Source of the DNA: Rhodovulum sp.
Lineage (GTDB): Bacteria; Pseudomonadota; Alphaproteobacteria; Rhodobacterales; Rhodobacteraceae
Direction of reading: 5' to 3'
DNA length: 64,000 nt
NCBI GenBank assembly: GCA_020637615.1
Contig: JACKKC010000014.1
Location: 11,558-75,557 of the forward strand
The first letter of the stretch is position 1. Each line of letters opens with the position of its first letter. The notes beneath the pieces were generated by a model. It had not been told where the DNA came from and ran no database searches. It was given only the letters and a program-made list of their open reading frames with translations. This document shows, in pieces, positions 34,641 to 41,826 of this stretch. Both the position numbers and the translations under genes were made by a program.

Positions 34641-36303
34641 CTATACCGATTTTGACCGTGCCTTCGTGCAGGGGCGGGTGGAGGAGTTCCGCGATCAGGT
34701 GGAGCGGCGCATCGCCGGCTCGCTGACCGAGGAGGAGTTCCTGCCGCTGCGGTTGAGGAACGGGCTCTATCTCCAGCTGCACGCCTATATGTACCGGATC
34801 GCCATCCCCTACGGGACGCTGAATTCGCGCAAGCTGCGGCAGCTGGCGATGATCTCGGAGCGGTGGGACCGGGGCTACGGGCATTTCACCACCCGGACCA
34901 ACATCCAGTTCAACTGGCCGAAGCTGCGCGACGTGCCCGACATGATGGCGGCGCTGGCCGAGGTCGGGATGCATTCGATCCAGACCAGCGGCAATTGCGT
35001 GCGCAACGTGACCGCCGACCACTTCGCCGGGGCCGCGGCGGACGAGATCGAGGATCCGCGCGCCACGGCGGAGCTGCTGCGGCAGTGGTCGACGGACCAT
35101 CCGGAATTCGCCTGGCTGCCGCGCAAGTTCAAGATCGGGATCACCGCCGCGCCGCATGACCGGGCCGCGACCAAGACGCACGACATCGCGCTCAGAATCG
35201 TGCGCGATGCCGCGGGGGCCGTCGGATACGAGGTCAGCGTCGGCGGCGGGCTCGGACGGACGCCCATGATCGCCAAGACGGTGCGGGAGTTCCTGCCGAA
35301 GGCGGAACTCCTGCCCTATATCGAGGCGATCCTCGAGGTCTACAATCTCGCCGGGCGCCGCGACAACAAGCACAAGGCGCGGCTGAAGATCCTCGTGCAC
35401 GAGATCGGGATCGACGTGGTGCGGGCGCGCGTCGAGGCGGCGTTCGAGGAGCGGCTGGCGGCGTTCCGGGGGGTGAACCCCGGCCTGCTCGCCGAGATCG
35501 AGGCGGCCTTCGCGCCGCCGGCCTTCGTGGCGCTGCCGACGGAGGACTACGCCCGGGCCCATGCCGAGGATCCGGTGTTCCGGTCCTGGGTGGACGTGAA
35601 CTGCGTTGCGCACCGGCGCGACGATTATGCGATCGCGACCATCTCGCTGAAGCCGATCGGCGGCACGCCGGGCGACGCGACGGCGGCGCAGATGCGGCTG
35701 GTGGCGGATCTTGCCGAGGCCTATGCCCATGACGAGGTACGGGTGAGCCACGAGCAGAACCTGGTGCTGCCGCATGTGCCCCGCGCACATCTGCCGGCGG
35801 TACATGCGGCGCTCCGGGAAGTCGGGCTCGCCACGGCGAATGTCGGGCTGGTGTCGGACATCATCGCCTGCCCGGGCATGGATTACTGCTCGCTGGCCAC
35901 GGCGCGGTCGATTCCGATCGCGCAGCAGATCGCCGAGACCTTCGCCGATCTCGACGCGCAGCGCGACATCGGGCCGCTGAAGATCAAGGTGTCGGGGTGC
36001 ATCAATGCCTGCGGGCACCATCACGTCGGGCATATCGGCATTCTCGGGCTCGATCGCGCCGGGGTGGAAAACTACCAGATCACCCTCGGCGGCGATGCTG
36101 CCGAGGCCGCGGCGATCGGCGAGCGGGCGGGGCCGGGCTTCGCCTATGACGAGATCGTGCCGGCGGTGGAGCGGCTGATCGAAGCCTATCTCGACCACCG
36201 GCTCGAGCCGGGCGAGAGCTTCCTCGAGGCCTATCGCCGGCTCGGCGCGGCGCCGTTCAAGGCCGCGCTCTACCCGCCGGAGGAACGCTCCGATGCTGCT
36301 TGA
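34633..36303 (+). CDS. cysI: nitrite/sulfite reductase hemoprotein (sulfite reductase)
   Basis: A 556-residue sirohaem protein of the ferredoxin-type nitrite/sulfite reductase family, which reduces sulfite to sulfide for cysteine synthesis. Two ferrite-like domain repeats are seen: HFTTRTNIQFNWPKL with the sirohaem-binding ETSGNCVRNVT-like QTSGNCVRNVTADHFAG, and DEVRVSHEQNLVLPHVPRAH. The four cysteines that bind the [4Fe-4S] cluster and sirohaem are Cys413, Cys419 (CPGMDYC) and Cys456, Cys460 (CINAC). ATG at 34633 is preferred to the upstream in-frame ATG at 34327, which belongs to DUF2849. Overlaps cysH by 11 bases. Nitrite as substrate is possible but sulfur context favours sulfite. Confidence 0.95.
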   Translation: MYDYTDFDRAFVQGRVEEFRDQVERRIAGSLTEEEFLPLRLRNGLYLQLHAYMYRIAIPYGTLNSRKLRQLAMISERWDRGYGHFTTRTNIQFNWPKLRDVPDMMAALAEVGMHSIQTSGNCVRNVTADHFAGAAADEIEDPRATAELLRQWSTDHPEFAWLPRKFKIGITAAPHDRAATKTHDIALRIVRDAAGAVGYEVSVGGGLGRTPMIAKTVREFLPKAELLPYIEAILEVYNLAGRRDNKHKARLKILVHEIGIDVVRARVEAAFEERLAAFRGVNPGLLAEIEAAFAPPAFVALPTEDYARAHAEDPVFRSWVDVNCVAHRRDDYAIATISLKPIGGTPGDATAAQMRLVADLAEAYAHDEVRVSHEQNLVLPHVPRAHLPAVHAALREVGLATANVGLVSDIIACPGMDYCSLATARSIPIAQQIAETFADLDAQRDIGPLKIKVSGCINACGHHHVGHIGILGLDRAGVENYQITLGGDAAEAAAIGERAGPGFAYDEIVPAVERLIEAYLDHRLEPGESFLEAYRRLGAAPFKAALYPPEERSDAA

Positions 36304-37033
36304 TCGCGACCGGACCCTCAGCGGGCTGCCGCTCGACCGGGTCGATGCGCTGCGCCTGACCTATGCCGGTGCGTCGGCCGAGGACGTGCTCGCCGGCGTG
36401 CATGCGGAATTCCCCGGCGAGGTGGCGCTCGTCTCGTCCTTCGGCGCCGAGGCGGCGGTGCTGCTGCACATGGTCGCCCGGCTCGACCCGGACCTCCCGG
36501 TCCTGATGGTCGACACGCTGATGCTCTTCGAGGAGACGCTGGCCTATCAGCGCGAATTGTCCGAGGTTCTCGGCCTGCGCAACGTGCAGCATCTCCGGCC
36601 CGAGGCCGAGGATCTGGCGGCGCTCGATCCAGACGGCACGCTGCACAGGCGCGACCCGGACGCCTGCTGCGTCGTGCGCAAGGTGGCCCCGCTCGACCGG
36701 GCGCTGCGGCATTGGCCGGTGGTGCTCTCGGGCCGCAAGCGCTTCCAGTCGGCGACGCGCGCCGCGCTCGAGGTCTTCGAGGCCGACGGCGACCGGCTGC
36801 GGGTCAATCCGCTGGCGCATTGGAGCGCCACCGATATCCGCGCCTATATGGATCGCCATGCGCTGCCGCGGCATCCCCTGGTGGCGAAGGGCTTCCCCTC
36901 CATCGGCTGCGCGCCCTGCACGACGCGGGTGGCGCCCGGAGAGGACATGCGGGCGGGCCGCTGGCGCGGCACCGGCAAGAGCGAATGCGGCATTCATTTC
37001 GGCGCGGACGGACGGATCCTGCGGGCGAGCTAG
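36293..37033 (+). CDS. cysH: phosphoadenylyl/adenylyl-sulfate reductase
   Basis: A 246-residue enzyme reducing APS or PAPS to sulfite with thioredoxin. The nucleotide-binding segment is VSSFGAEAAVLLHMVA, the substrate loop VLSGRKRFQSATRA, and the C-terminal nucleophile is in KSECGIHF. The cysteine pairs CC (in DACCVVRK) and CxxC (SIGCAPCTTR) are the four ligands of a [4Fe-4S] cluster, which marks the APS-using type of enzyme; that distinction is a family-level inference. It overlaps cysI by 11 bases and is followed 17 bases later by the DUF934 gene. Confidence 0.95.
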   Translation: MLLDRDRTLSGLPLDRVDALRLTYAGASAEDVLAGVHAEFPGEVALVSSFGAEAAVLLHMVARLDPDLPVLMVDTLMLFEETLAYQRELSEVLGLRNVQHLRPEAEDLAALDPDGTLHRRDPDACCVVRKVAPLDRALRHWPVVLSGRKRFQSATRAALEVFEADGDRLRVNPLAHWSATDIRAYMDRHALPRHPLVAKGFPSIGCAPCTTRVAPGEDMRAGRWRGTGKSECGIHFGADGRILRAS

Positions 37034-37050
37034 GCTGAGGAGCGGTTGCG

Positions 37051-37463
37051 ATGGCGATTCTCGTGACGAAAGAGGGCTTCGCGCCCGATGACTGGGCCGA
37101 GGGAAGCATCCTGCCCTTCGACGTCTTCTGGACCGGGCAGGACCTGCCCGAGGAGGGCCTCGCGGTGGTTTCCGAACGACCGTGACGCGGCCGATCTGAG
37201 GCCCTGGCTCGCATCGAATTGATTCGCGTCGCCTTCCCGGCGATGGCGGACGGGCGCGGCTTCTCGATCGCGCGCCGGTTGCGCGCATGGGCTACACCGG
37301 GCGCCTGCGCGCGGCGGGTCCGCTGATCGCCGATCAGTTCCGGGCCGCCCAGCGGGTTGGTTTCGACGAGATCGAGTTGCCCGAGAGCCTGGCCGGCCGC
37401 CAGCCCGAGGAGCAGTGGCGCCCGCGGCCGAGCCTGTCGTATCAGGATCGCCTCGCGGGCTGA
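37051..37463 (+). pseudogene. DUF934 domain-containing protein, frameshifted
   Basis: An oxidoreductase-like protein of about 137 residues normally found after cysH/cysI. The start MAILVTKEGFAPDDWAEG is good (ATG 37051, GAGGAGC upstream), but the frame stops at 37184 just before the conserved part. Beyond it the family core reads in other frames: VAFPAMADGRGFSIARRLRA, MGYTGRLRAAGPLIADQFRA, VGFDEIELPESLAGRQPEEQ, WRPRPSLSYQDRLAG, to the stop at 37463. Three or so indels between 37170 and 37290 would restore it. Function unknown, presumably sulfite reduction support. Last gene of the sulfur operon. Confidence 0.8.
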
Positions 37464-37553
37464 GGCGCCCCCCGCGCTTTGCGCGTGCGGTTTCAATTCG
37501 TCGCGCGATTCTGCTAAGGCAGGCGCCGGAGCGGATCAGGCGCGGGCGGACGG

Positions 37554-38195
37554 GTGCGATTGAACGGCGGTGTCTGGAAAGCCGGTAGCCTTCTCTGTGC
37601 GCTGCTGCTCGTGCTGCTGGCCGATCCCGCGGCGGCCTGGGATCCTCGCTCGCTCCTAGCGCCCTGCCACGGCGATTGCGGCGCCTCGATCTATGGCGGC
37701 TGGTATGTCGAGAACTCGATGGGGCAGGTGCTCGTCACCGCCCCCGAGGCGCCGCTGACCTGGAACTACCAGGGCGACGACCACATCATCGCCACGGCGA
37801 TCTCGCGCCGGACGGGGCGGCTGTGGAAATTCGACGTCGAGCCGGAGATCGGCATCGCCCAGCGCTACGGACGGCAATCCGCCACGGAACTCTGGGGGGC
37901 GTTCTTCTTCCGCTACCATTTTCCCTGGAAGGCGCCGCTGCTGATGTCGGTCGCCTTCTCCACCGGCATCAACTGGGCGAACCAGATCACCGACGTGGAG
38001 CAGGACCGCGCCAATGACGACAAGGGCAGCCAGGTGATGCATTTCTTTGCCCCCGAATTCACCTTCGCCCTGCCGTCGCGGCCGAATGTCGAACTGCTGC
38101 TGCGCTTCCACCACCGCTCCGGGGTCTTCGGCCTCGTCAGCGACGCCTTCGGCGGGGCGCAATACGGCACGGTCGGCGTCCGGGTCCGTTTCTGA
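37554..38195 (+). CDS. exported protein, possible outer-membrane beta-barrel (PagL-like)
   Basis: A 213-residue protein with a signal peptide (SLLCALLLVLLADPAAAW). The mature part has paired aromatic/Gly strands (GGWYVENSMGQVLVTAP, LWGAFFFRYHFPWKAPLLMS, SVAFSTGINWANQITDVEQD) and ends with YGTVGVRVRF, the terminal Phe being typical of outer-membrane barrels. Near the end, LLLRFHHRSGVFGLVSDAFGG holds a His-His-x-Ser in a position like the PagL lipid A 3-O-deacylase active site, but the surrounding motif is not a clean match. Treat as a barrel with unknown activity. Single gene. Confidence 0.65.
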   Translation: MRLNGGVWKAGSLLCALLLVLLADPAAAWDPRSLLAPCHGDCGASIYGGWYVENSMGQVLVTAPEAPLTWNYQGDDHIIATAISRRTGRLWKFDVEPEIGIAQRYGRQSATELWGAFFFRYHFPWKAPLLMSVAFSTGINWANQITDVEQDRANDDKGSQVMHFFAPEFTFALPSRPNVELLLRFHHRSGVFGLVSDAFGGAQYGTVGVRVRF

Positions 38196-38292
38196 CCCTC
38201 CGGGGGATTGCGCGCGGGGCCGGCGGAGCCTAAGGGTCGCGCGCCGCGGCTGCGGCCAAGTCTCCGCCACCTTGCCAAAACGGAAAACGCAC

Positions 38293-38913
38293 ATGCCCCG
38301 CCATCTCCTGCCCGGCGTCCTCGCCATGGCCGCGATCGTCGTCGCCTCCAACATCCTCGTGCAATTCCTCTTCGGAAACTGGCTGACCTGGGGCGCCTTC
38401 ACCTATCCCTTCGCCTTCCTGGTCACCGACCTGACGAACCGGCTCTACGGGCCGGCGGCGGCGCGTCGAGTGGTGCTGGCGGGCTTCGTCACCGGGCTCG
38501 TCTGCAGCCTGATCGGCACGCAGATCGAGGGCGCCTTCGGGCCCCTGGTCAGCATCCGCGTGGCGCTGGGCTCGGGGCTCGCCTTCCTCAGCGCGCAACT
38601 GATCGACGTGGCGGTCTTCGACCGGCTGCGCGCGGGAAACTGGTGGCGCGCGCCGCTGGTCTCGAGCGTCATCGCCGGGGTGGTCGATACCGGTCTCTTC
38701 TTCGCGGTCGCCTTCTCGGCCCGGCTCGCCTGGATCGCGCCACAGGTCGATGTCGCCTGGGCGAACGAGGCCCTGCCCATCCTCGGCCATGGCCCGGTCG
38801 CGCCGCTCTGGGTCAGCCTCGCGATCGCCGATTTCACGGTGAAGCTCGCCATCGCGGCCGTAGCGCTGGTGCCCTTCCGGATGGTGCTACAGCGCGTGGC
38901 GCGCGGGGTCTGA
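38293..38913 (+). CDS. queuosine precursor transporter, YhhQ family
   Basis: A 206-residue inner-membrane protein with six helices. Family marks: ASNILVQFLFG, AFTYPFAFLVTDLTNRLYGP with the conserved Asp-Leu-Thr-Asn, and the middle FLSAQLIDVAVFDRL. YhhQ proteins import preQ0/preQ1 or queuine for tRNA modification. The ATG at 38293 begins with the first helix; the frame is open far upstream but only as a shadow of the preceding gene. No preQ1 riboswitch was recognised in the 97 bases upstream. Confidence 0.92.
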   Translation: MPRHLLPGVLAMAAIVVASNILVQFLFGNWLTWGAFTYPFAFLVTDLTNRLYGPAAARRVVLAGFVTGLVCSLIGTQIEGAFGPLVSIRVALGSGLAFLSAQLIDVAVFDRLRAGNWWRAPLVSSVIAGVVDTGLFFAVAFSARLAWIAPQVDVAWANEALPILGHGPVAPLWVSLAIADFTVKLAIAAVALVPFRMVLQRVARGV

Positions 38914-38970
38914 AATTTCGGCTTGCTTTTCGCCGCGGTGGTGGCACGATCGGGGCAACCGAAACCAGTG

Positions 38971-39141
38971 AAAGGAGGTGATCCAATGTCGAGTGAGACT
39001 TTGGAGCGTTTGGACGGGTCAGTGCGGAGAGGTACCGCCTGAGGGGCAGCCCCCTCGGTCAGGAACCGACACGCCGGGCTCGGCCCATCCGGCCAGCCTC
39101 CAAGCTCATGAACCGAGGGGTCGCAGTCGATGCGGCCCCTC
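38971..39141 (+). ncRNA. leader/RNA-like element with a 16S-complementary ribosome site
   Basis: A compact element: AAAGGAGGTGATCCA (38971-38985) directly before an ATG. These 15 bases are fully complementary to the conserved 3' end of 16S rRNA (UGGAUCACCUCCUUU), far more than an ordinary ribosome site. An 18-codon frame follows (38986-39042), then a 6-bp hairpin (39041-39055) over its stop, a small TCGGT/ACCGA hairpin (39055-39070), and an 11-bp hairpin (39115-39141: GAGGGGTCGCA with TGCGGCCCCTC, one T-G pair). No gene follows for more than 500 bases. It could be a regulatory leader, a dual-function small RNA or a mobile repeat. My memory of similar elements in other Rhodobacterales is not checked. 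Confidence 0.5.
38986..39042 (+). CDS. 18-residue leader peptide
   Basis: Reads MSSETLERLDGSVRRGTA and is preceded by a perfect, optimally spaced ribosome site (7 bases between GGAGG and ATG). It is too short for ordinary gene finding, but its initiation signal is the strongest in the window. The stop codon lies at the 5' edge of a hairpin (39041-39055), so translation would affect folding of the downstream structure. No known leader peptide matches: it has no run of one amino acid as in attenuators. Function unknown. Confidence 0.5.
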   Translation: MSSETLERLDGSVRRGTA

Positions 39142-39278
39142 ACTTCTTCCGGCAGCAGGCCCGCCGGGAATCAGGGAAGGCGGTGCGCTCGCGGACCGGG
39201 CGTCCAGTCTGCCAGAGCTATGCCAGCGGCCCTTCCGCCCGACAGACGCAGCATCCCAAAGCCAAGCCGCTGGAGTGA
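39108..39278 (+). CDS. possible 56-residue small protein
   Basis: A frame starting MNRGVAVDAAPHFFRQQARR and ending in KPLE. It begins just before the 11-bp hairpin at 39115-39141 and is in a different frame from the 18-codon peptide upstream. It has no separate strong ribosome site, is basic, and has no membrane segment. It may be a non-coding coincidence within the leader element; I include it because the MNRGVAVDAAPHFF run seems familiar from other rhodobacterial sequences, an impression I cannot verify. Confidence 0.25.
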   Translation: MNRGVAVDAAPHFFRQQARRESGKAVRSRTGRPVCQSYASGPSARQTQHPKAKPLE

Positions 39279-39664
39279 GAAAAGGCCGCGCCGCTGCGGC
39301 CGCGCCGCATGCCCCCGGACCGAATATGCGAGGCGCCGGTGGCGCCTTGCCCGGGCCGGTCGCCCGGAGGCGCAAGCCGCAGGGCGAGGGAGGTGCCGCA
39401 TCACTTTCGCTTGAGGATCGGGACGGGACCGGCCTGGACGGCGCGCTTGCGCGCCGGCCCCCCGCAGGGCCGGCGCGGCCCGATCGACACCGGTCGATCG
39501 GGCTGGGATCCCTGGCACGTCCGGGATGAGAGTCGATGACGAGGGCCGCAGCTAAGACGGGCACGAACCCCGCTTGGCCGGCGCGCTCGATCGCCGCGGC
39601 AGTCGCTTCGCTCCGCCAAACCCCGCCTGGATGATCGGCAGCGCCCAGCTGGGAACCTTGCGCG
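39142..39664. other. gene-poor stretch with clustered hairpins
   Basis: About 520 bases between the leader element and the DUF488 gene. Apart from the end of the small frame described above and a 38-codon frame on the minus strand (39552-39668) whose ATG overlaps the DUF488 stop, I see no supportable gene. The middle holds the dense hairpin cluster at 39440-39502. The 38-codon frame begins MTRKVPSWALPIIQAGFGG, ends abruptly and could be the truncated start of a lost gene. Confidence 0.5.
39440..39502. repeat. cluster of three perfect hairpins
   Basis: Three inverted repeats are packed into 63 bases. (1) GGCGCGC/GCGCGCC with a two-base loop, 39440-39455. (2) GCGCCGGCCC/GGGCCGGCGC with a six-base loop, 39451-39476. 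(3) CCCGATCGAC/GTCGATCGGG with a four-base loop, 39479-39502. The first two overlap by five bases and cannot form together. The core GGCGCGCTTG...CGCGCC also occurs in the inverted repeat at 42843-42963, which suggests a related family of REP-like elements. Confidence 0.7.
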
Positions 39665-40021
39665 TCATCGGGGGTGTGCTTCGAGATAGGTCTTCAGGGC
39701 TACCGCGTTGTTATGCGCCTCGTCCTTGGCCGCGTAGACCAAGGTGACCGGGCCTTCCGCGACTCGGGCGCGCAGCGACGCGACGACTTCGGGCATGCGG
39801 TCGAGTTCCTGCCGGTAGCGCTCGCAGAAGGCTTCCCATCGGGTCGGATCGTGGCCGAACCAGTGGCGCAGCTCCTCGCTCGGCGCGATGTCCCGCATCC
39901 AGTCCACCAGGCGCAGCCGATCCCGTGACATGCCGCGCGGCCAGAGGCGATCGACGAGGATGCGCGCGCCATCGGAAAGCCGCGCGGCGCGGTAGGCGCG
40001 CTTCACGCGGATTTCGGCCAT
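39665..40021 (-). CDS. DUF488 family protein
   Basis: A 118-residue protein with the DUF488/YeaO pattern: VKRAYRAARLSDGARILVDR, LWPRGMSRDRLRLVDWMRDI, APSEELRHWFGHDPTRWEAF, and a C-terminal VTLVYAAKDEAHNNAVALKT. The function of the family is unknown, but in many proteobacteria it accompanies haemoglobin or nitrite-related genes. It is the third gene after the NsrR-like regulator and truncated haemoglobin, overlapping the latter by 19 bases, so co-expression under nitric-oxide control is likely. Confidence 0.9.
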   Translation of the reverse strand: MAEIRVKRAYRAARLSDGARILVDRLWPRGMSRDRLRLVDWMRDIAPSEELRHWFGHDPTRWEAFCERYRQELDRMPEVVASLRARVAEGPVTLVYAAKDEAHNNAVALKTYLEAHPR

Positions 40022-40570
40022 CGCGCATCCGCCTGCTCATGGGTCGCGGCCGCCGGCGCGGTGGAAAAGGCAGCGCCGCTGGACCCGGCTCTCATGCCGT
40101 CCTCGGCGTAGTGAGGACCGGCGGTCCGCCACCCGCCCCGGGAAACCTCGAACATGGCCATCTGCAGGCTCGCGGCGATGCGCTCCGCCCGCACCATGAA
40201 ATAATTCGACCGCATCCGCGCTCGGCGCCGTCTGGTCCAGGGTTTCGCGAAAGAGGGCGAGCCAGCGCCCGAAATGCTCGGCGGTGACGCCATGAAGCCT
40301 TTGATGCACCGGCACCGGACGGCCGGAATATTCCCCCGCATTTAGCGCGACCGAGTTCCAGAAGGCCTTCATCCGGGCCAGATGAGGCTCCCACTGGTCG
40401 AGGATCGCCTCTTCGAAGATCGGGCCGAGCGTCTCGTCCGTCCTGACGCGGGCATAGAAGCAATCCACCAGGCGGGAGATATAGGCCTCGTCGATGCCGA
40501 TCGCCGCGGCCTTCGCCCGGATCTCCGCGCGCCTTTCCTCGGCGAAGGATCGCACCTGGGCCGCGGTCAT
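40003..40570 (-). pseudogene. group III truncated haemoglobin, one frameshift near 40205
   Basis: A haem-binding globin of the trHb III class, thought to handle nitric oxide or oxygen. Start ATG 40570 overlaps the regulator stop (ATGA). The globin part is intact: AAIGIDEAYISRLVDCFYAR, ILDQWEPHLARMKAFWNSVA, GRPVPVHQRLHGVTAEHFGR (with the expected proximal His), WLALFRETLDQTAPSADA. The frame must then shift near 40205 to give YFMVRAERIAASLQMAMFEV, after which it runs to a stop at 40003. Restored length about 188 residues. The isolated indel resembles others in the window. Function as a NO-protecting globin is inferred from the adjacent NsrR-like gene. Confidence 0.85.
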
Positions 40571-41004
40571 GCCGCCTCTCCGAGCAGGAGCGCCAGCGCA
40601 CCGTTCTCTTCGACGAGTTCCGCGATGGTGACGCCGTCCAATACCGCCAGATACGCGCCCATCGCCCTGGAGAGGGCCCCCTTCAGGCGGCAGCAGGAGG
40701 TGATCAGGCAATTCCCGCCCGAAGCGCGCAGGCATTCGACGGGCGCGAGATCGCCTTCCATCCGGCGCACGACATCGCCGACCCGGATCGTCGTGCCGTC
40801 GCCCGCCAGCCGCAATCCCCCGCTGCGCCCGCGCAAGGTCTCCACGAAGCCGGCCCTGCCGAGCAGGTGGACAACTTTCGTCAGATGCGCCTGCGAGATG
40901 TCGAAACGATCGGCGATCTCGGCGATGGTGCTGAGGCGCCCCCGGTTCGAGGCCAGGAACATGAGCACGCGCAGGGAATAGTCGGTCCGCTTGTCGAGAT
41001 GCAT
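40567..41004 (-). CDS. nsrR: Rrf2 family regulator, NsrR-like
   Basis: A 145-residue Rrf2 protein: winged HTH (YSLRVLMFLASNRG, DRFDISQAHLTKVVHLLGRA) and an FeS-binding loop with Cys91, Cys99 and Cys105 (Cx7Cx5C; Cys104 is an extra neighbour), as in the nitric-oxide sensor NsrR. The ATG at 41004 (MHLDKRTDYSLRVLM) is the family start; the open frame upstream is spurious. It heads an operon with a truncated haemoglobin and DUF488, and a 23-bp NsrR-type palindrome lies 18 bases upstream. Symbol is by family resemblance; IscR-type roles are less likely given the targets. Confidence 0.87.
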   Translation of the reverse strand: MHLDKRTDYSLRVLMFLASNRGRLSTIAEIADRFDISQAHLTKVVHLLGRAGFVETLRGRSGGLRLAGDGTTIRVGDVVRRMEGDLAPVECLRASGGNCLITSCCRLKGALSRAMGAYLAVLDGVTIAELVEENGALALLLGEAA

Positions 41005-41021
41005 GCCAGCTTGCCCTTTCA

Positions 41022-41044
41022 AAGATGTATCGAATATACCGCTT
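41022..41044. promoter_or_regulatory. candidate NsrR operator
   Basis: AAGATGTAT-CGAAT-ATACCGCTT: a 23-bp imperfect palindrome in which the left arm is identical to the classical NsrR half-site and the right arm matches its inverse at seven of nine positions. It lies 18-40 bases before the NsrR-like start codon and 52 bases before the divergent MOSC gene, so it could control both. Consensus and spacing agree with published NsrR sites known from other proteobacteria. Confidence 0.65.
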
Positions 41045-41095
41045 TTGAGCGGAGCCGCAAGCTTCGGGCGAGAAGGCCTGCCCGGGCCGAGGGGG

Positions 41096-41786
41096 ATGGC
41101 GATGGAATGGAAGATAGACGAAGTGCGGCTCGGTCGCATCGCCCCGCTCGGTCCGAAGGGGTTCCGAGTGGCATCGACAAGCAGCCCGCCACCGGCCCGG
41201 TGGTCCTGACCGGGACCGGTCTGGAAGGCGACGAGCACGGCGACACGCGGCACCACGGCGGAGCCGAGAAGGCGGTGCATCTCTACCCGCAGGACCATTA
41301 CGCCGACTGGCGGCGTGAACTGCCCGACCTCGCGGAGCGCTTCGTCGCGGGCGGTTTCGGGGAGAACCTGGTGGTCGGTGGCATCACCGAGGCCGATGTC
41401 TGCATCGGCGATGTGTTCCGGGCCGGATCCGCGCTGGTCGAGCTCAGCCAGGGCCGGCAGCCCTGCTGGCGGCTCAACCTCCGGTTCGGGCTCGGCGACA
41501 TGGCGCGCCGGGTTCAGGACACCGGGCGCACTGGCTGGTATTTCCGGGTGGTCGGGCCGGGAGAGATTGCGGCCGGGGCGGATCTGGCATTGGTGCGGCG
41601 ACCGCATCCGGCCTGGACCCTGAGACGGGTGCATCGCCTGCTCTACCGGGAGACCCTGGACCTGGAAGCCCTGGCCGAGTTTGCGCTATTGCCCAGTCTG
41701 TCGCCGTCGTGGCAGGAACTGGCGCGACGGCGTCTGGGGCGGCGGTCGGTCGAATCCTGGGACAGGCGCGTCAGACACCGGAATGA
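41096..41786 (+). pseudogene. MOSC domain-containing protein, frameshifted near 41160
   Basis: A YiiM-type MOSC protein, a molybdenum-cofactor sulfurase C-terminal-like domain. ATG 41096 opens AMEWKIDEVRLGRIAPLGPKG; one G missing from the run at 41158-41161 moves the rest to another frame: PSGIDKQPATGPVVLTGTGL, EGDEHGDTRHHGGAEKAVHL, FGENLVVGGITEADVCIGDV, GRQPCWRLNLRFG. YiiM and related proteins reduce hydroxylated compounds, and the Mo link suits the nearby nar genes only loosely. The stop is also disturbed: the conserved WDRRV end is followed by TGA at 41784-41786 only if one more base is shifted; as written the frame reads on into the kinase gene. Confidence 0.82.
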
Positions 41787-41826
41787 GGCGCGGCGCGGCA
41801 GGTCGGCGCCAGAAGGGACCGGTCCG

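Noticed and set aside
39552..39668. 38-codon minus-strand frame overlapping the DUF488 stop
   Set aside because: The ATGA overlap is suggestive, but the product has no recognisable sequence and ends abruptly; not enough to call a gene.
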